From Pseudo-nitzschia pungens (lineage: Eukaryota; Bacillariophyta; Bacillariophyceae; Bacillariales; Bacillariaceae), in NCBI GenBank assembly GCA_037355855.1, contig CM074763.1:2790001-2854000 (forward strand): 64,000 bases of DNA, in the 5' to 3' direction. This document shows, in pieces, positions 41,727 through 52,184 of the stretch. A program made the position numbers and the translations under genes. The notes under the pieces are model-generated. The model ran no database searches. It was not told where the DNA came from and saw nothing but the letters and a program-made list of their open reading frames with translations. The stretch's first letter is position 1, and each line of letters starts with the position of its first letter.

Positions 41727-42783
41727 GTGAGCGACGGGACGATGCGCGAGACGATGCACGTGATCATCCTCCTCACCGGGAGTGCAGTGAGTGCGCTCTC
41801 TTTCGGTTCGGTTCGGTTCGGTTCACTCCATTCTTCCTTCTCCCTTCCATTTCGTTCCAGCGCATCGTTCGCCTCCGAAATGCGCAAGCGCCGACCGGAG
41901 CACCCACCCAAGTTTTGGAACCCCGGAGCGGGAAACGGACGCACCAATCCCTTTCCCGCTTTAGCGGTAAATTTTAACTAGACACGATACATTACAGAAT
42001 ACTTCTATATATTATAATACACGTATTTGTTGAATATTAATATTATATATATTATAGAATATTACTGTAATAACATAACACCACACGTACTGTTTACGTA
42101 GTACTGTTTATTCAATCCTTTCATTCACACCCTGCACCATTTTCGGCGAAAAACAGCATGCCATTGCCTAAAGCTCACGACGGTTTGCTGTGGAACGAAA
42201 AAAATAGTTTTCTGATTTGTTCTTATTATTATTTGTACATTGCCAAACGGATAGAGATCTGTTTTGCAGACAGAAAACGAACAGATGCTTCTTCACTCCC
42301 CTCGAGTTCGATCAGACCCACTCGTCATCGCAAGAAATAATGAAAATGAGAATGACGATAACAATAACAATAACAATAACAATGACAATAACAAAAAGCA
42401 TGATCGTGATCGTGAATGGCGGGAAGGCAAGACATACGCAAATCATCCTCGATCCCGTCAAGAGACGAGACGGGAGACCGAGGCCTCATTCTCGTCCGAC
42501 AAGCGATTCGGAACCCCAAAAAGAAAAATGCTTGCCTCGGAAGGTTCTCAGGAAGTGTGGTTCGTCAGTGAGTTTCGGCAGAATTGGATTTGTGACGCTG
42601 CGATTCATCTGCTGCGTGTACAGCTAAACGACGGTAGAATACCCCCAGAGGCAATACAATCTTTATCTATAGTAGTAGTGACAATGACAATCTCGTTCCG
42701 ATCCACAAATCGTTCGGCGCCTGCTCCACTGCCGTTGCCGTTGCCGTTGCATTTGCCGTCACCGATGGCGTCGCTGCTGCCAA
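41727..42783. other. Intergenic between convergent phosphatase genes, 1.1 kb
   Basis: No gene is seen. TTCGGTTCGG repeats are at 41802-41822, AT-rich ATATATTATA at 42005-42060, an AACAAT tract at 42357-42392 and a CCGTTGCCGTTG tract at 42731-42755. Confidence 0.55.
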
Positions 42784-43722
42784 TCAGTCTCGGTCGGTTC
42801 GAGACAAATACCGGACGGTCCGGTGTTCGGCATCGATGAGGTATCCCTCCGCTTCTTTTGTGTTGCGGGACAGTATGGGTTCGATCCCGGCCTCCGAATC
42901 GCCGCAACCCAGGAGGGTGGCGACGCCCAGCGCTGCCGAAGGCAAATAGATCGCGTGGGCCACCACCAGCAGTGTCTGCGACCGCGACCGCGACCTCGAC
43001 TGTGATTGCGACTGCGTTTGCGACTGTGTTTGCGTCAACGACAGCGACGAGTCGTCGTCATCGATGAGTGCCGGAACGCTGTCGTCGTCGCAGTCCCCGC
43101 CATCGTTGCCGCAATCATCGCTGCGGTTGTTGTCGGCCGAGAAGGTGTTTCGAATCCTGTCTTCGACCGCCTCTGTGATGGAAACCAGGGCGTTGTCCGC
43201 GTAGCTTCCGAGGACGATCGAGGCGTCTTTCCGGGTGGACTCGTCGGGGTGCTCGAGGTACTCCCTGAGGGGCGCGTATCCGAGTTTTCGAAAGAGGGCG
43301 CTGCCCTTGGGCTGCATCGTTCCGTCGTACAGAGCGTCCGCGTGCAGCAGCGACCAATCGCATGCGTCGGTTTCATCAGCATCCCATTCGTGCGACGCTC
43401 GCAGAAAAATCTCCGCCGTTTCCACCGTCCGGGGTGCCGGGGAGACCAGGGCCGGGAAAAAGTACGGCCGCAACCGTTTGCCAAAGAGTTCTCCGGATCG
43501 TTTCGATTGGTCCCTCCCCTTGTCGGTCAGCAGCCGATCAAAGTCGACGGGGGCGGGCGCCGTTTGGCCGTGCCGGAGGAACAAGAGCTTGGAAATGTTG
43601 GCGCCCTCGAGGGCCTTTTGCAATCTGCGGCCGTACTCGTGCCTGGCTTTCATTTTCATCGTAGTATTTTTGGAGGTTGTCAGCAGCCAGCACATCAGGA
43701 ACGAAACGAGAACGAAAAGCAT
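42784..43722 (-). CDS. Histidine phosphatase family protein with an N-terminal signal anchor
   Basis: This encodes 312 residues from the ATG ending at 43722. Residues 1-16 are hydrophobic (M-L-F-V-L-V-S-F-L-M-C-W-L-L), so a signal peptide or anchor is likely; no plastid motif is evident. The core begins with L-F-L-R-H-G-Q-T (RHG at 50-52), then L-V-S-P-A-P-R-T-V-E-T-A with the second Arg, and closes with L-V-V-A-H-A-I-Y-L carrying the second His. It lacks the usual Gly after that His (H-A instead of H-G). A low-complexity insert (T-Q-S-Q-T-Q-S-Q-S-Q-S-R) from a hexanucleotide repeat lies just before the last catalytic strand. It differs from the protein at 20191 beyond the core motifs. Substrate unknown. 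Confidence 0.75.
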   Translation of the reverse strand: MLFVLVSFLMCWLLTTSKNTTMKMKARHEYGRRLQKALEGANISKLLFLRHGQTAPAPVDFDRLLTDKGRDQSKRSGELFGKRLRPYFFPALVSPAPRTVETAEIFLRASHEWDADETDACDWSLLHADALYDGTMQPKGSALFRKLGYAPLREYLEHPDESTRKDASIVLGSYADNALVSITEAVEDRIRNTFSADNNRSDDCGNDGGDCDDDSVPALIDDDDSSLSLTQTQSQTQSQSQSRSRSRSQTLLVVAHAIYLPSAALGVATLLGCGDSEAGIEPILSRNTKEAEGYLIDAEHRTVRYLSRTDRD

Positions 43723-44496
43723 CGGTCACAACGCGAAAGGAGTTTCCTGCTTTGGATCGGTCTATGGAATAAAGTCAGTGCGAGTTTGTACCAGGCAGTT
43801 GCGTTTGCATGGATAAGGGATGTCGAGCACACTTCCTTTACTTTTATGACAGAAAGGGCCCAGAGAGCAATGAAAAAATCGTTCTTCACGTGTTCGAAAC
43901 AGACATCAAATCGATTGTCAAAAAATAATGGATCTTTGTTCTATCGTCGGTCTGTCCCATAAAAGATTTTTTATTCGTGACCAACCGGGACTAAAAATAC
44001 CGCCGAAAAATATATAGGGTTAATCTTATACTTCGTACGATACTTCACAATTTACTTTCGAGAATGTGAACGATTTTGATAAATCTGCTTTACTACTAAT
44101 TAATTTTTATTACTACGGAGACTACCGGTGTGATCCCTGTAACATGATTCGTTGTTCCTTATCGAATTGGATGTAACATGATTCGTTGTTCCTCATCCAG
44201 TTGGAAAGGGAATTCCGATGACTTTTACTAGTACTAATTGTAATTTGGTTCTGCTGGTGACCCATTATCATTCTAATTTCGTATCCTTACAACATTCTAG
44301 TATGATGTATGACTATGTTGGTCGCCATGAAACGCTGCGAGCTCATCCGTAATTACTTCCGTGAATGTCCTTGGAATTCCCGTGACAATGCGTGTTTATT
44401 TGTATTGATTTCAAATGCTGAGAATGTTGATTTCGTTTGTCCGATCTGTCGTGAACCCCCCTTGGTTTCAACACCTGATTTCATCTGGATTCGATA
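43723..44496. other. Intergenic, 0.8 kb
   Basis: A direct repeat, TGTAACATGATTCGTTGTTC, occurs at about 44139 and 44172. A 60-codon frame near 44315 with C-P-I-C-R-E looks RING-like but is too short and not supported. Confidence 0.5.
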
Positions 44497-46104
44497 TTAA
44501 CGAATTTGTGACGTCCATTTGAGCTTGGACGGCATACCACCTCTACCAATCATTTCAGCTGACGAAGATGGCTTGGATGGAGGAGCAAAAACTTCCCAAA
44601 AGCGCAGAGTTTCGTCTCCAGCTGCGGATACAACCGTGCTACCATCAGGACTTGTTGCTAAGTGCAAAACACGGGAGGTGTGACCCTCCAGTTCCTTTAT
44701 CTTGGTCATAGATGGATACTTCCAGAGGCAGATCTGGTTTCGAGCATACCCGTGACTGGACAAAATTTCTTTCTCAAAAGGATTCCATTGCAAGGCACAG
44801 ACCTGCGAGCCGGTATCAATTGAGTTCAGAAGAGCTCCATTCGCTGAGTTCCAGAATTTGATGCATCTATCGGCAGTTCCACCTCCAGTAGCAAGCAAAT
44901 TGCGCTCGTGGGGCGACCATGCCAAGGCCTTGACCGCTGCCTGATGTTCAGTCATTCGAAAACGAGGCTCTTGTCTGTTCGAAATCGAAGACGATGCTGA
45001 GGCATCCCAAAGACAAAGAAGATTGTCGTTGCCTCCACTGGCCAACGTTTCACCATCGTTGCTCCATGTCAATCCACAAACTTCTTGTGTGTGGGCCACG
45101 AGGGTGGACACCGCGTGGCGGGCAACGCGGACGTCATGGTTGACGATACTCGTGTCGCGACTTCCGCTGCTAAGAATATGGCGGTTCCACGCCATGGAGC
45201 TAATGCGATCACTATGGCCATCCATCGATCGCAGTTGTTTGCATGCATGGACATCCCAAAGTTGGGTCTTTCCACCCGATGTTCCGACGGCAAGATGAGC
45301 CCCGCCCTCTTGAACCCATGCCACGGACGAGATGTGCGCATCGACCGATTCTCCTTCTTCGTAGGTGCAGAGCTCTTGGATATCCCCTGTTCCAGCATTC
45401 CAAAGATAGACAGTGTTCGCCAGGGCAACCGCCAAAACGTTTGTGTCGCTCCAGGACAGCAGATTGAGGTAGTAATCATCCAGCAAATCAGGAGCATCCA
45501 AAACGCGGGTTGGAGCGGATGGGATGGCGCGGCTGACCAATTTGCTGTTAGTCTTTTTTTGAGCTGCCGAAGCGGAAGCAGAGTATAGGATGTTGAGGTT
45601 GTTGACGGTGTCTCCCTTTGGAACTGGTGCCTTTTCTGCGAAGCTCATGATGCGGCTATTGGCCTTGTCCTCGACACCTAGTAACGCCGCACTCAATTGG
45701 GAGGAATAAGCATCTTTGTTGGCATCGGAAACAACCTTTTGGATTTCGGTTTGATCGGAGGCCCCGCCATCGGATTGTGTCTCCGAAGCAGACGATGAAG
45801 TAGAGGAATGAGAGGACGAATCAACCAGATCTCTCAAATTGTGCTGTGACAATTTGACATTCATGCCGGCTCTGTTGGGAATGAATCGGTCACCTCCTGC
45901 TGCGCCTCCAACGCTTCCTTTGTTATAAGACGCCGATGAGAGTGGAAGCCGAGGGTTTTGCTGTTGCTGCTGCTGCTGTTGCTGTTGCTGCTGGCGTTGC
46001 TTGCGTTCCCATCGTGGTCTCACGCTGGATCGAATCGATAGATTCGAGTCTGTAAACGACGTATTCACTAGGTTTTCGTAATCGACGACGGATCGGCTGC
46101 CCAT
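44497..46104 (-). CDS. CDC20: CDC20, activator of the anaphase-promoting complex
   Basis: This encodes 535 residues from the ATG ending at 46104. The N-terminus has a 12-Gln run (38-49) and the C-box G-D-R-F-I-P-N-R (71-78), which docks on the APC/C. A seven-bladed WD40 propeller starts after R-V-L-D-A-P-D-L-L-D-D-Y-Y-L-N-L, a CDC20-type sequence (CDH1 has a different form of this block). Blades carry V-Y-L-W-N, T-Q-L-W-D, L-C-L-W-D and similar ends. The last two residues are Ile-Arg, the IR tail that binds APC3. The protein recruits D-box and KEN-box substrates for ubiquitination at the metaphase-anaphase switch. I saw no KEN box. The gene is intron-free. Confidence 0.93.
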   Translation of the reverse strand: MGSRSVVDYENLVNTSFTDSNLSIRSSVRPRWERKQRQQQQQQQQQQQQNPRLPLSSASYNKGSVGGAAGGDRFIPNRAGMNVKLSQHNLRDLVDSSSHSSTSSSASETQSDGGASDQTEIQKVVSDANKDAYSSQLSAALLGVEDKANSRIMSFAEKAPVPKGDTVNNLNILYSASASAAQKKTNSKLVSRAIPSAPTRVLDAPDLLDDYYLNLLSWSDTNVLAVALANTVYLWNAGTGDIQELCTYEEGESVDAHISSVAWVQEGGAHLAVGTSGGKTQLWDVHACKQLRSMDGHSDRISSMAWNRHILSSGSRDTSIVNHDVRVARHAVSTLVAHTQEVCGLTWSNDGETLASGGNDNLLCLWDASASSSISNRQEPRFRMTEHQAAVKALAWSPHERNLLATGGGTADRCIKFWNSANGALLNSIDTGSQVCALQWNPFEKEILSSHGYARNQICLWKYPSMTKIKELEGHTSRVLHLATSPDGSTVVSAAGDETLRFWEVFAPPSKPSSSAEMIGRGGMPSKLKWTSQIR

Positions 46105-47360
46105 TTTGGTTTCTGTCTGTGGCGCTCTAATCTAGAAATATCTGCAAAAAGGAAAAATCCGAAATGTTTTAGCGAGAGCAGAAAAGACTGCAGCCACGCG
46201 ACGATGCAGTTGATTGAACAATCCATTCAAAATACGATAAATCCAAATCGCTATCGTCATCGCTGCTAACTTTGTATCCGCCCAAACATTTCCATCTCGA
46301 CCCTTAACTTACCCGAATCGAAGAGTTGCAAGTTGTGATCAATGGTGTTTTTTGTGACGTCTATGCCAATTCAGCAGTAACGTGAAAAACGTGAAAGATC
46401 CTGTAGGCACAGCGAAATGGATTGGAAACGACATTTCCCGAAGAGACGAGGAAAGAAGTGACAAAGAAAACCGTTGCTTTTCGGTCGCCAAAAAACAGCG
46501 CTGGCCAGTTTTGCGTCTCCACTCAATTCAATACTAATGAATGGTAGGCTAAGTACGTACGTTCATGACTCTTCGTTGATAAGTACAGTAATACGTACAT
46601 GTAGGGTATTTTAACAGCACCAGGTTCGTACATACTCGTACGATAAACTACGGTATGAATCAATCCATAATCCATTCTCAATCGCTTTTCCTTCCATAAC
46701 TCTGCACGACAACAACAAGTTGTACGAACAATCACTTTTTGTCCTACGAACAGCCCAGATAATGATTTGACACCCCGTCTTTCTCTGCCTCTTTGCATGT
46801 AACCCATTTGCCATCACCCATCGAATTTTGATTGATTGAGATTGTTCAAAGCAGATATATTTAAAAAAGAATATCATCATCATTATTTCACAGATGGAGC
46901 GGGGTGCGAAAGTACACGTGCCAAAAAGGTTCAAGAAAGGGTCAAAAGTAGTAATAACGAGCTTCTTCACAGCACCAGTACTACTAGTATCTCCTTCGTA
47001 TTTGTATTTCAATTTCAACATGATATTCTGTTGGTGGCACATGACAAAGGTAGTAGTCATATGATAACAGAAAAAAAAATCGTTTCATTTCTTTGGAGGC
47101 AATTGCGCAATCAAAACTAAAAAATTGAAATACCCCCCAGCAAGGACTGGACAGACTGTTGTGGAACTAGTATTTTTTAGTATTTTTTCCCATTGTGTGT
47201 TTTGTTCGACGGTGCCACTGCTGCACCGCCACTTTCTCGTTCCGTCATATTTCTCACTCGAATGCGGGCATGCATGCATGCATGCATACATGTATGAATG
47301 CATGCTTCCTCCGGGACGAGATGCGATCGATGCGATGCGATGCGATTCGATTCAATTCGA
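46105..47360. other. Intergenic, 1.3 kb
   Basis: The CDC20 promoter and the 3' side of the SAM synthetase gene lie here. A GCAT tract is at 47267-47304 and a GCGAT tract at 47327-47345. No gene is seen. Confidence 0.55.
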
Positions 47361-49218
47361 TTACAGCTCGAGTTTCTTGGGCTTTTCCCAGGTAAAGTCG
47401 GGGTCTTCCCGCCCGAAGTGTCCGTAGGCGGCCGTCTTGCGGAAGATGGGGCGACGGAGGTGCAAGTCGCGGATGATGGCTCCGGGGCGGAGGTCAAAGT
47501 TCTTTTCGATGATCGCGGTCAGGTCGGCATCCGTCTTGCCCTCGACGACGGTCCCGTAGGTGTCGACAAAGACCGAGAGGGGCCGGTTGATGCCAATGGC
47601 GTAGGAGAGCTGGACCAGGGCCCGCTTGCAGAGGCCGGCGGCCACCAGGGACTTGGCCACCCAGCGCCCGGCGTATGCCGCGGACCGGTCCACCTTGGTG
47701 GAATCCTTTCCGGAAAAGGCTCCTCCCCCGTGGGCTCCCCAGCCACCGTACGTGTCGACAATGATCTTGCGGCCGGTGAGTCCGGCGTCTCCGTGGGGTC
47801 CTCCAATGACGAAGCGTCCCGAGGGGTTGAGGTGGTAGACCGTCTTTTCGTCGAGGTATTTTTCGGGAATGACCGGCTTGATGACGTGCTCCATGAGATC
47901 GCTGGAGATCTGTTCCTGGGTCACGTCCTCCGAGTGCTGGCAAGAAATGACAACCGTGTGGACCCTTTGGGGAACCGGGACGCCGCTGTCGTCGAGCTTG
48001 TACTCGCAGGTGACCTGGGTCTTTGCATCGGGCCGGACCCAGTCGCAGGTTCCGTTCTTTCGGACCTCCGTGATCTTGGATCCGAGCTGCGTGGCGAGCA
48101 TGTGCGTGAGGGGCATGAGGGTTTCCGTCTCGTCGGTGGCGTATCCAAACATGATTCCCTGGTCACCGGCACCGAGGTCTTCCATTTTTGTGGCGTCGAC
48201 GGACTGGGCAATGTCGGGGGATTGTTCCTCGATGGCGACAATGACGTTGCAGGTCTTGTAGTCGAATCCCTTGGCGGGGTCGTCGTAGCCAATGTCCTTG
48301 ACGGCATCGCGGATGACCTGCTCGTAATTGACCGTGGCCGAAGTGGTGATTTCTCCAAAGATCATGACCATTCCCGTCTTGCAGCAGGTCTCGCAGGCGA
48401 CGCGAGAGGCCTCGTCTCCGGCCAAGCAGGCATCCAGAACGGCATCCGAGACCTGGTCGGAAAGCTTGTCTGTAATGCAGCGTGTTGTTTGTTTTGCATT
48501 GATTTGATTTGATTTGATTTGATTTGATTTGATTGTTTTGTTTTGATTTGTCGTGTAATGTTGTGATTCGTGAACGAATGAATTGATTGGTATTGGATCG
48601 AAACAGCCGTTGCGCATTGACAGAATTTCGTTTTGGACATTGATTGTTGTCGTTCAAAGCGAAACCGTGTTCCATGGATAGTGATCACGAAAGGTATCGC
48701 ACGATGAGAACGAAGACCGATTTCGATTTTATTGAGAATGATTGTTTCGTTTCGTTTCGTTTTGCGATGTCACGAAACGAGATTCGGTGCAGCACACGAC
48801 ACGCGATCGCACAGATTGAGAAAAGCAACAACGGGAAAGAAGTTTCGAGGGTTGAGAGACCGAGACCAAACGGAACACGGCCGGAGCGAACAAACCCGTT
48901 GCGACCCGATTTGGGACAGCCGTCACTCGGCTTCGATCGCGGCAGCCGTTGCGTTTCGAGGTGCCGTATCGCACGCACACACACACGCAAGCGCGAAGAG
49001 TTATTATTATTATTATTATTGCAACTTTGTTCCGTCACCTTGCCAATCCGAGTCGTGCCTCGACTTCGAAGCAGCATCGACGTCGCAAACGCTTCGTTCG
49101 CATCGCATCGCATCGCATCGCATCGCACACAACGCCAAACGAGACTCTTCCATCACGTACCGGGGTGACCCTCGTTGACGGATTCGGATGTGAACAAAAA
49201 GGTGGAACCGTCGCTCAT
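47361..49218 (-). CDS. SAMS: S-adenosylmethionine synthetase (two exons)
   Basis: Exon 1 is 49218-49161 ([19 protein letters not shown]), exon 2 is 48469-47361, and the 691-nt intron has a GTACGTG donor and an ATTACAG acceptor. The splice completes the Asp of G-H-P-D-K, the methionine/ATP-binding signature, and gives 388 residues, the normal length. A continuous frame across part of the intron is an artefact of its TTTGA repeats. Other motifs are G-A-G-D-Q-G (119-124), the P-loop-like G-G-A-F-S-G-K-D, and the C-terminal [10 protein letters not shown]. The cytosolic enzyme makes S-adenosylmethionine from methionine and ATP, supplying methyl groups and, in many diatoms, the DMSP and polyamine routes. 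The intron also holds an ATTATT tract and CGCAT repeats. Confidence 0.95.
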
Positions 49219-50243
49219 GGTTATTGATTCTGTTTTCTGTTTTCTGTTTTGCGTTACAAGTTGCGTGCGGTTCGAAGACGGATGTTGTGGACTGCTCTAC
49301 AGTACCGCTACGGTGTGTCGGTTGGTGGGAGATGGAAAGTCACCGATGCTCGCTTGTTGTCGTTCTCTGCGCAGAGAGTCGTACAAACCATAGGTGACCA
49401 CCATGCACGAGCCAAGGTTTCAAAAAAAGGCTTTGCCGTATCCTTTGTCGTACCGTAAGTTACGGTAACCTTACGCGCGTGAATGAATGAAAACCCGTAC
49501 CGTACCGTACAACGGCCAAATGGCACAGCGGTTGTTGCCAATGATCTTGTCATCGCCTCGCGATGTCTGTCTGTTGGATGGCGCGCGCACTGCGCAAAAA
49601 GGGAGGCACCAGAAGATCATACGGTAATACCATATCTATTGTACATATCCAAAATATGAAGAGCATGAATCATCTCAAAGTGATAAGTCAGTGAGGAGTG
49701 AGTGAGTCGAGTCAGTCGTGTGTCTTGAACATGGCTGTACAAAAAAGGGGCATTTGAAAGCCGGATTTGAAATTCCTTTCGGCATACCGTACGTAACTGT
49801 TACACGCGTAATCCACAGACGAGAGATTCTCCCCACGCTTCGACGTCGCTGGTTCCTTTGTATTCTTTACCATACATGCCCCGAACGACCATGTCCGTAC
49901 TTACCATGTTTTGTTTACTTAAGCTCCACTGTCTGGGCGACGGATTTCGTCGTATGGTAAGGATTACGGGAACATGGTTGATTTTTAAAAAAATAGTTCA
50001 AATTAAATTTTTCCAACCCCCTGAATCGCGCGCGCTTTAGTTTTTGGTTGAGGCACAAGAGGTTTCGAAAAAGGGAAAAAAAAAATTGTAAATTCTTAAA
50101 TCCCCATGACCCTTTTTGTTTCAGTTGTCACAAGAGAATTTTTTTGAGAAGAAATTCCGATTGAACCCCCCCCCCCTCGATAAACTATTTTTTCTTTTCG
50201 CGAACACGTAATCGCCAAAATCGCTAAAACTTATCGCTAAACC
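49219..50243. other. Intergenic, 1.0 kb
   Basis: No gene is seen. CGTACCGTAC repeats and GTAAGTTACGGTAACCTTAC lie at 49454-49515. A C-run (50167-50178) and A-runs (50078-50088) are present. Confidence 0.55.
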
Positions 50244-50440
50244 TTGGTCGCCACTTTGCAGGTGGTGTCGTCTACTGGTGTCGACTGGTGTCGACTGGTG
50301 TCGTCTGGTGTCGTCTGGTGCCGACTGGTGTCGACTGGTGTCGACTGGTGTCGACTGGTGTCAACTGGTGTCAACTGGTGTCGACTGGTGTCGACTGGTG
50401 TCGACTGGTGTCATGACGAACGCTGGTGTCGTCTGGTGTC
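50244..50440. repeat. 10-bp tandem repeat (GTCGACTGGT)
   Basis: About 18 copies of a 10-bp unit GTCGACTGGT, with variants GTCGTCTGGT and GTCAACTGGT, cover 50264-50440. Most units include the palindrome GTCGAC. The array marks the left edge of the ACGAAC-rich region. Frames through it are repeat translations. Confidence 0.9.
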
Positions 50441-50760
50441 ATTACGAACAGGACGAACAGGACGACTAAGAGTAAGATCACTTGTTCGTCTGTCTATTGT
50501 CGTCTAGCTGGTTGTCTGTTTGCTTGTCTTGTCTGTTTTGTCTCTCTGATCGTCTTATCAGTCTGTTCCCGAACGAACGTCACAGACGAACATAAGAACA
50601 GACAGACAAACAGACACTACTGAGCGTACGCTAGTACCATACTACGTATTATGTTCGTCAATCTGTCTGTTCGTCTGTTCGTCTGTCTATTTCGTCTGTC
50701 TGTTCGTCTATATTCTTGCTCGTCTGTCTGCCTATCTGTCTGTTCGTAAACGTACAACGT
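50441..50760. repeat. GACGAACAG / CTGTTCGTC simple-sequence block
   Basis: Direct and inverted copies of GACGAACAG, GTCTGTTCG and GACAGACA alternate through about 300 bp. Both orientations occur (for example ACGAACAGGACGAACAG at 50444 and CTGTTCGTCTGTTCG near 50670), so long hairpins are possible. Confidence 0.8.
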
Positions 50761-50906
50761 ACGTACGCGTTGTACTATTTCTACCTATTTTTCACTGGAC
50801 CGATGCAAACGGCAGGCGTGTCTTGTACCGGTACTAAATACTATTTGTTTCGTTCGTGAACTTAGTAGCGCTAACCTCCGTGCCCATCGCTAGTCCCTGT
50901 ACACAC

Positions 50907-52022
50907 ATGGCGATATTGCGATCATCAAAAATGGTGATCCCTATTAAATGGAACAATGATTGCGGAGAAGATATCGACGCGCAAGTTGCGGCAAGAACAT
51001 GTCCGGAGGTAGCTACCACTTTAGCAGCAACTAATGAAACGAGACAGACAGAGGCAAGCGAGGTAGCCACGGATTTGGAACCGACAACTCCCGGAGCAAG
51101 CGAAACGAGGCAGACAGAGGCAAGATGCGCACGGCAGACACGGAGGACACGGGACGAACATATTGAGTCAGATAAACGCAAACTTTGTCAGTGGATTTTG
51201 ACAGCAAGCGCAGGAAATGAAAAGTACTTTTATGGCGGACAGGCCAGGCGTGATGCGCTTCATCAACTATGTGTCGATTTGATGGAAACGAATGTAGGCC
51301 TTGTCCTACTACACGAAGATTTGGTAGCTAAGAACGGAAAGCGCATTCACATTAAAATAGAGTCAAAGCCGTCTTCGCCCCTTTCACTACCGATCAGTTT
51401 TCCAACGAGTCAAACTGTAGTTCCATGGGCGAAGAGTAAAGCAAAGGAAGCACTTTCTAGATTGTTGAGGGATGAGACTTCATGGGTCAACAAAATGATT
51501 GCTGACAATCCTACATTTGGTGTCAGGCGCAGCCGAACCACAGTTATTACAATTGAGAAGATTCACGCTTCTTCCGCTCTCTTCCAACCTTTCCCTTTCC
51601 AAAATTTCAAAACCAACTTCCTTAATTTGAAACAAACTATCGATACAGAAAAGACTAATGTCGAATTCGATGAACAGGCATTTCAAACAGAAAGATTGAA
51701 GTATCCGCAGGAACGCATACTGAAAGTCGGATATGTTCGATGGAATCATCCAGATAATCCCCACCGGAAGTTATTAGAAGAAGACACTAAGAAAGGTGGA
51801 ATTTACGATGTTCAAGGCATGAAACCAATGGGTTTGAAGGCGTTGAGACCAGAATACAGTGATCTACCCCCCGACGTTTTTCGGGACAGAGTTTACAGAA
51901 CGATTCGAGCTCACAGAGAAGTTCCGTATTGGGTAGACAAAAGAAACAGAGCAATGCAAAAGGACAGGGTAACAGAGGAGGAATTATCCAAGCTTGACTT
52001 GAGTCAAATGAAGATCAGTTAG
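50907..52022 (+). CDS. Unknown island protein 1
   Basis: The first ATG is at 50907, giving 371 residues (an in-frame GTG at 50856 is not a likely start). The first ~115 residues are disordered and Thr/Glu/Arg-rich with a T-R-Q-T-E-A repeat. The rest is folded in appearance, with W-I-L-T-A-S-A-G-N-E-K-Y-F-Y near residue 120, a long charged middle and a conserved-looking end (K-V-G-Y-V-R-W-N-H-P, V-P-Y-W-V-D-K-R-N-R). No family is recognised. It is convergent with the DDE transposase; the 162-bp gap holds three TGTCACGAACAA repeats. It could be the second, DNA-binding protein that Harbinger-type elements carry, but it shows no Myb motif. Confidence 0.55.
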   Translation: MAILRSSKMVIPIKWNNDCGEDIDAQVAARTCPEVATTLAATNETRQTEASEVATDLEPTTPGASETRQTEARCARQTRRTRDEHIESDKRKLCQWILTASAGNEKYFYGGQARRDALHQLCVDLMETNVGLVLLHEDLVAKNGKRIHIKIESKPSSPLSLPISFPTSQTVVPWAKSKAKEALSRLLRDETSWVNKMIADNPTFGVRRSRTTVITIEKIHASSALFQPFPFQNFKTNFLNLKQTIDTEKTNVEFDEQAFQTERLKYPQERILKVGYVRWNHPDNPHRKLLEEDTKKGGIYDVQGMKPMGLKALRPEYSDLPPDVFRDRVYRTIRAHREVPYWVDKRNRAMQKDRVTEEELSKLDLSQMKIS

Positions 52023-52184
52023 TTGAACGTATCTATCTAATGTCACGAACAAGAACAGCAATCTAATGTCACGAACAATTGGTCTGTTCAATCAATAAAC
52101 TATGTATTATTAGTTGAGACTTCTGTCACGAACAAGTCTATAAATTATTCTTTTCGTTGGTCCAAACGATGATCGCCATCATAT

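Noticed and set aside
40302..41759. 485- and 430-codon frames overlapping the PPP phosphatase
   Set aside because: Shadows caused by very high GC at third codon positions; the phosphatase frame carries all catalytic motifs.
44315..44500. Short RING-like frame with C-P-I-C-R-E
   Set aside because: About 60 codons, only one CxxC pair, no support for further exons, and it lies just after the CDC20 stop on the other strand.
48470..48617. N-terminal extension of SAM synthetase (K-S-N-Q-I-K repeats)
   Set aside because: It is intron sequence translated from TTTGA repeats; the true first exon at 49161-49218 restores the conserved G-H-P-D-K site.
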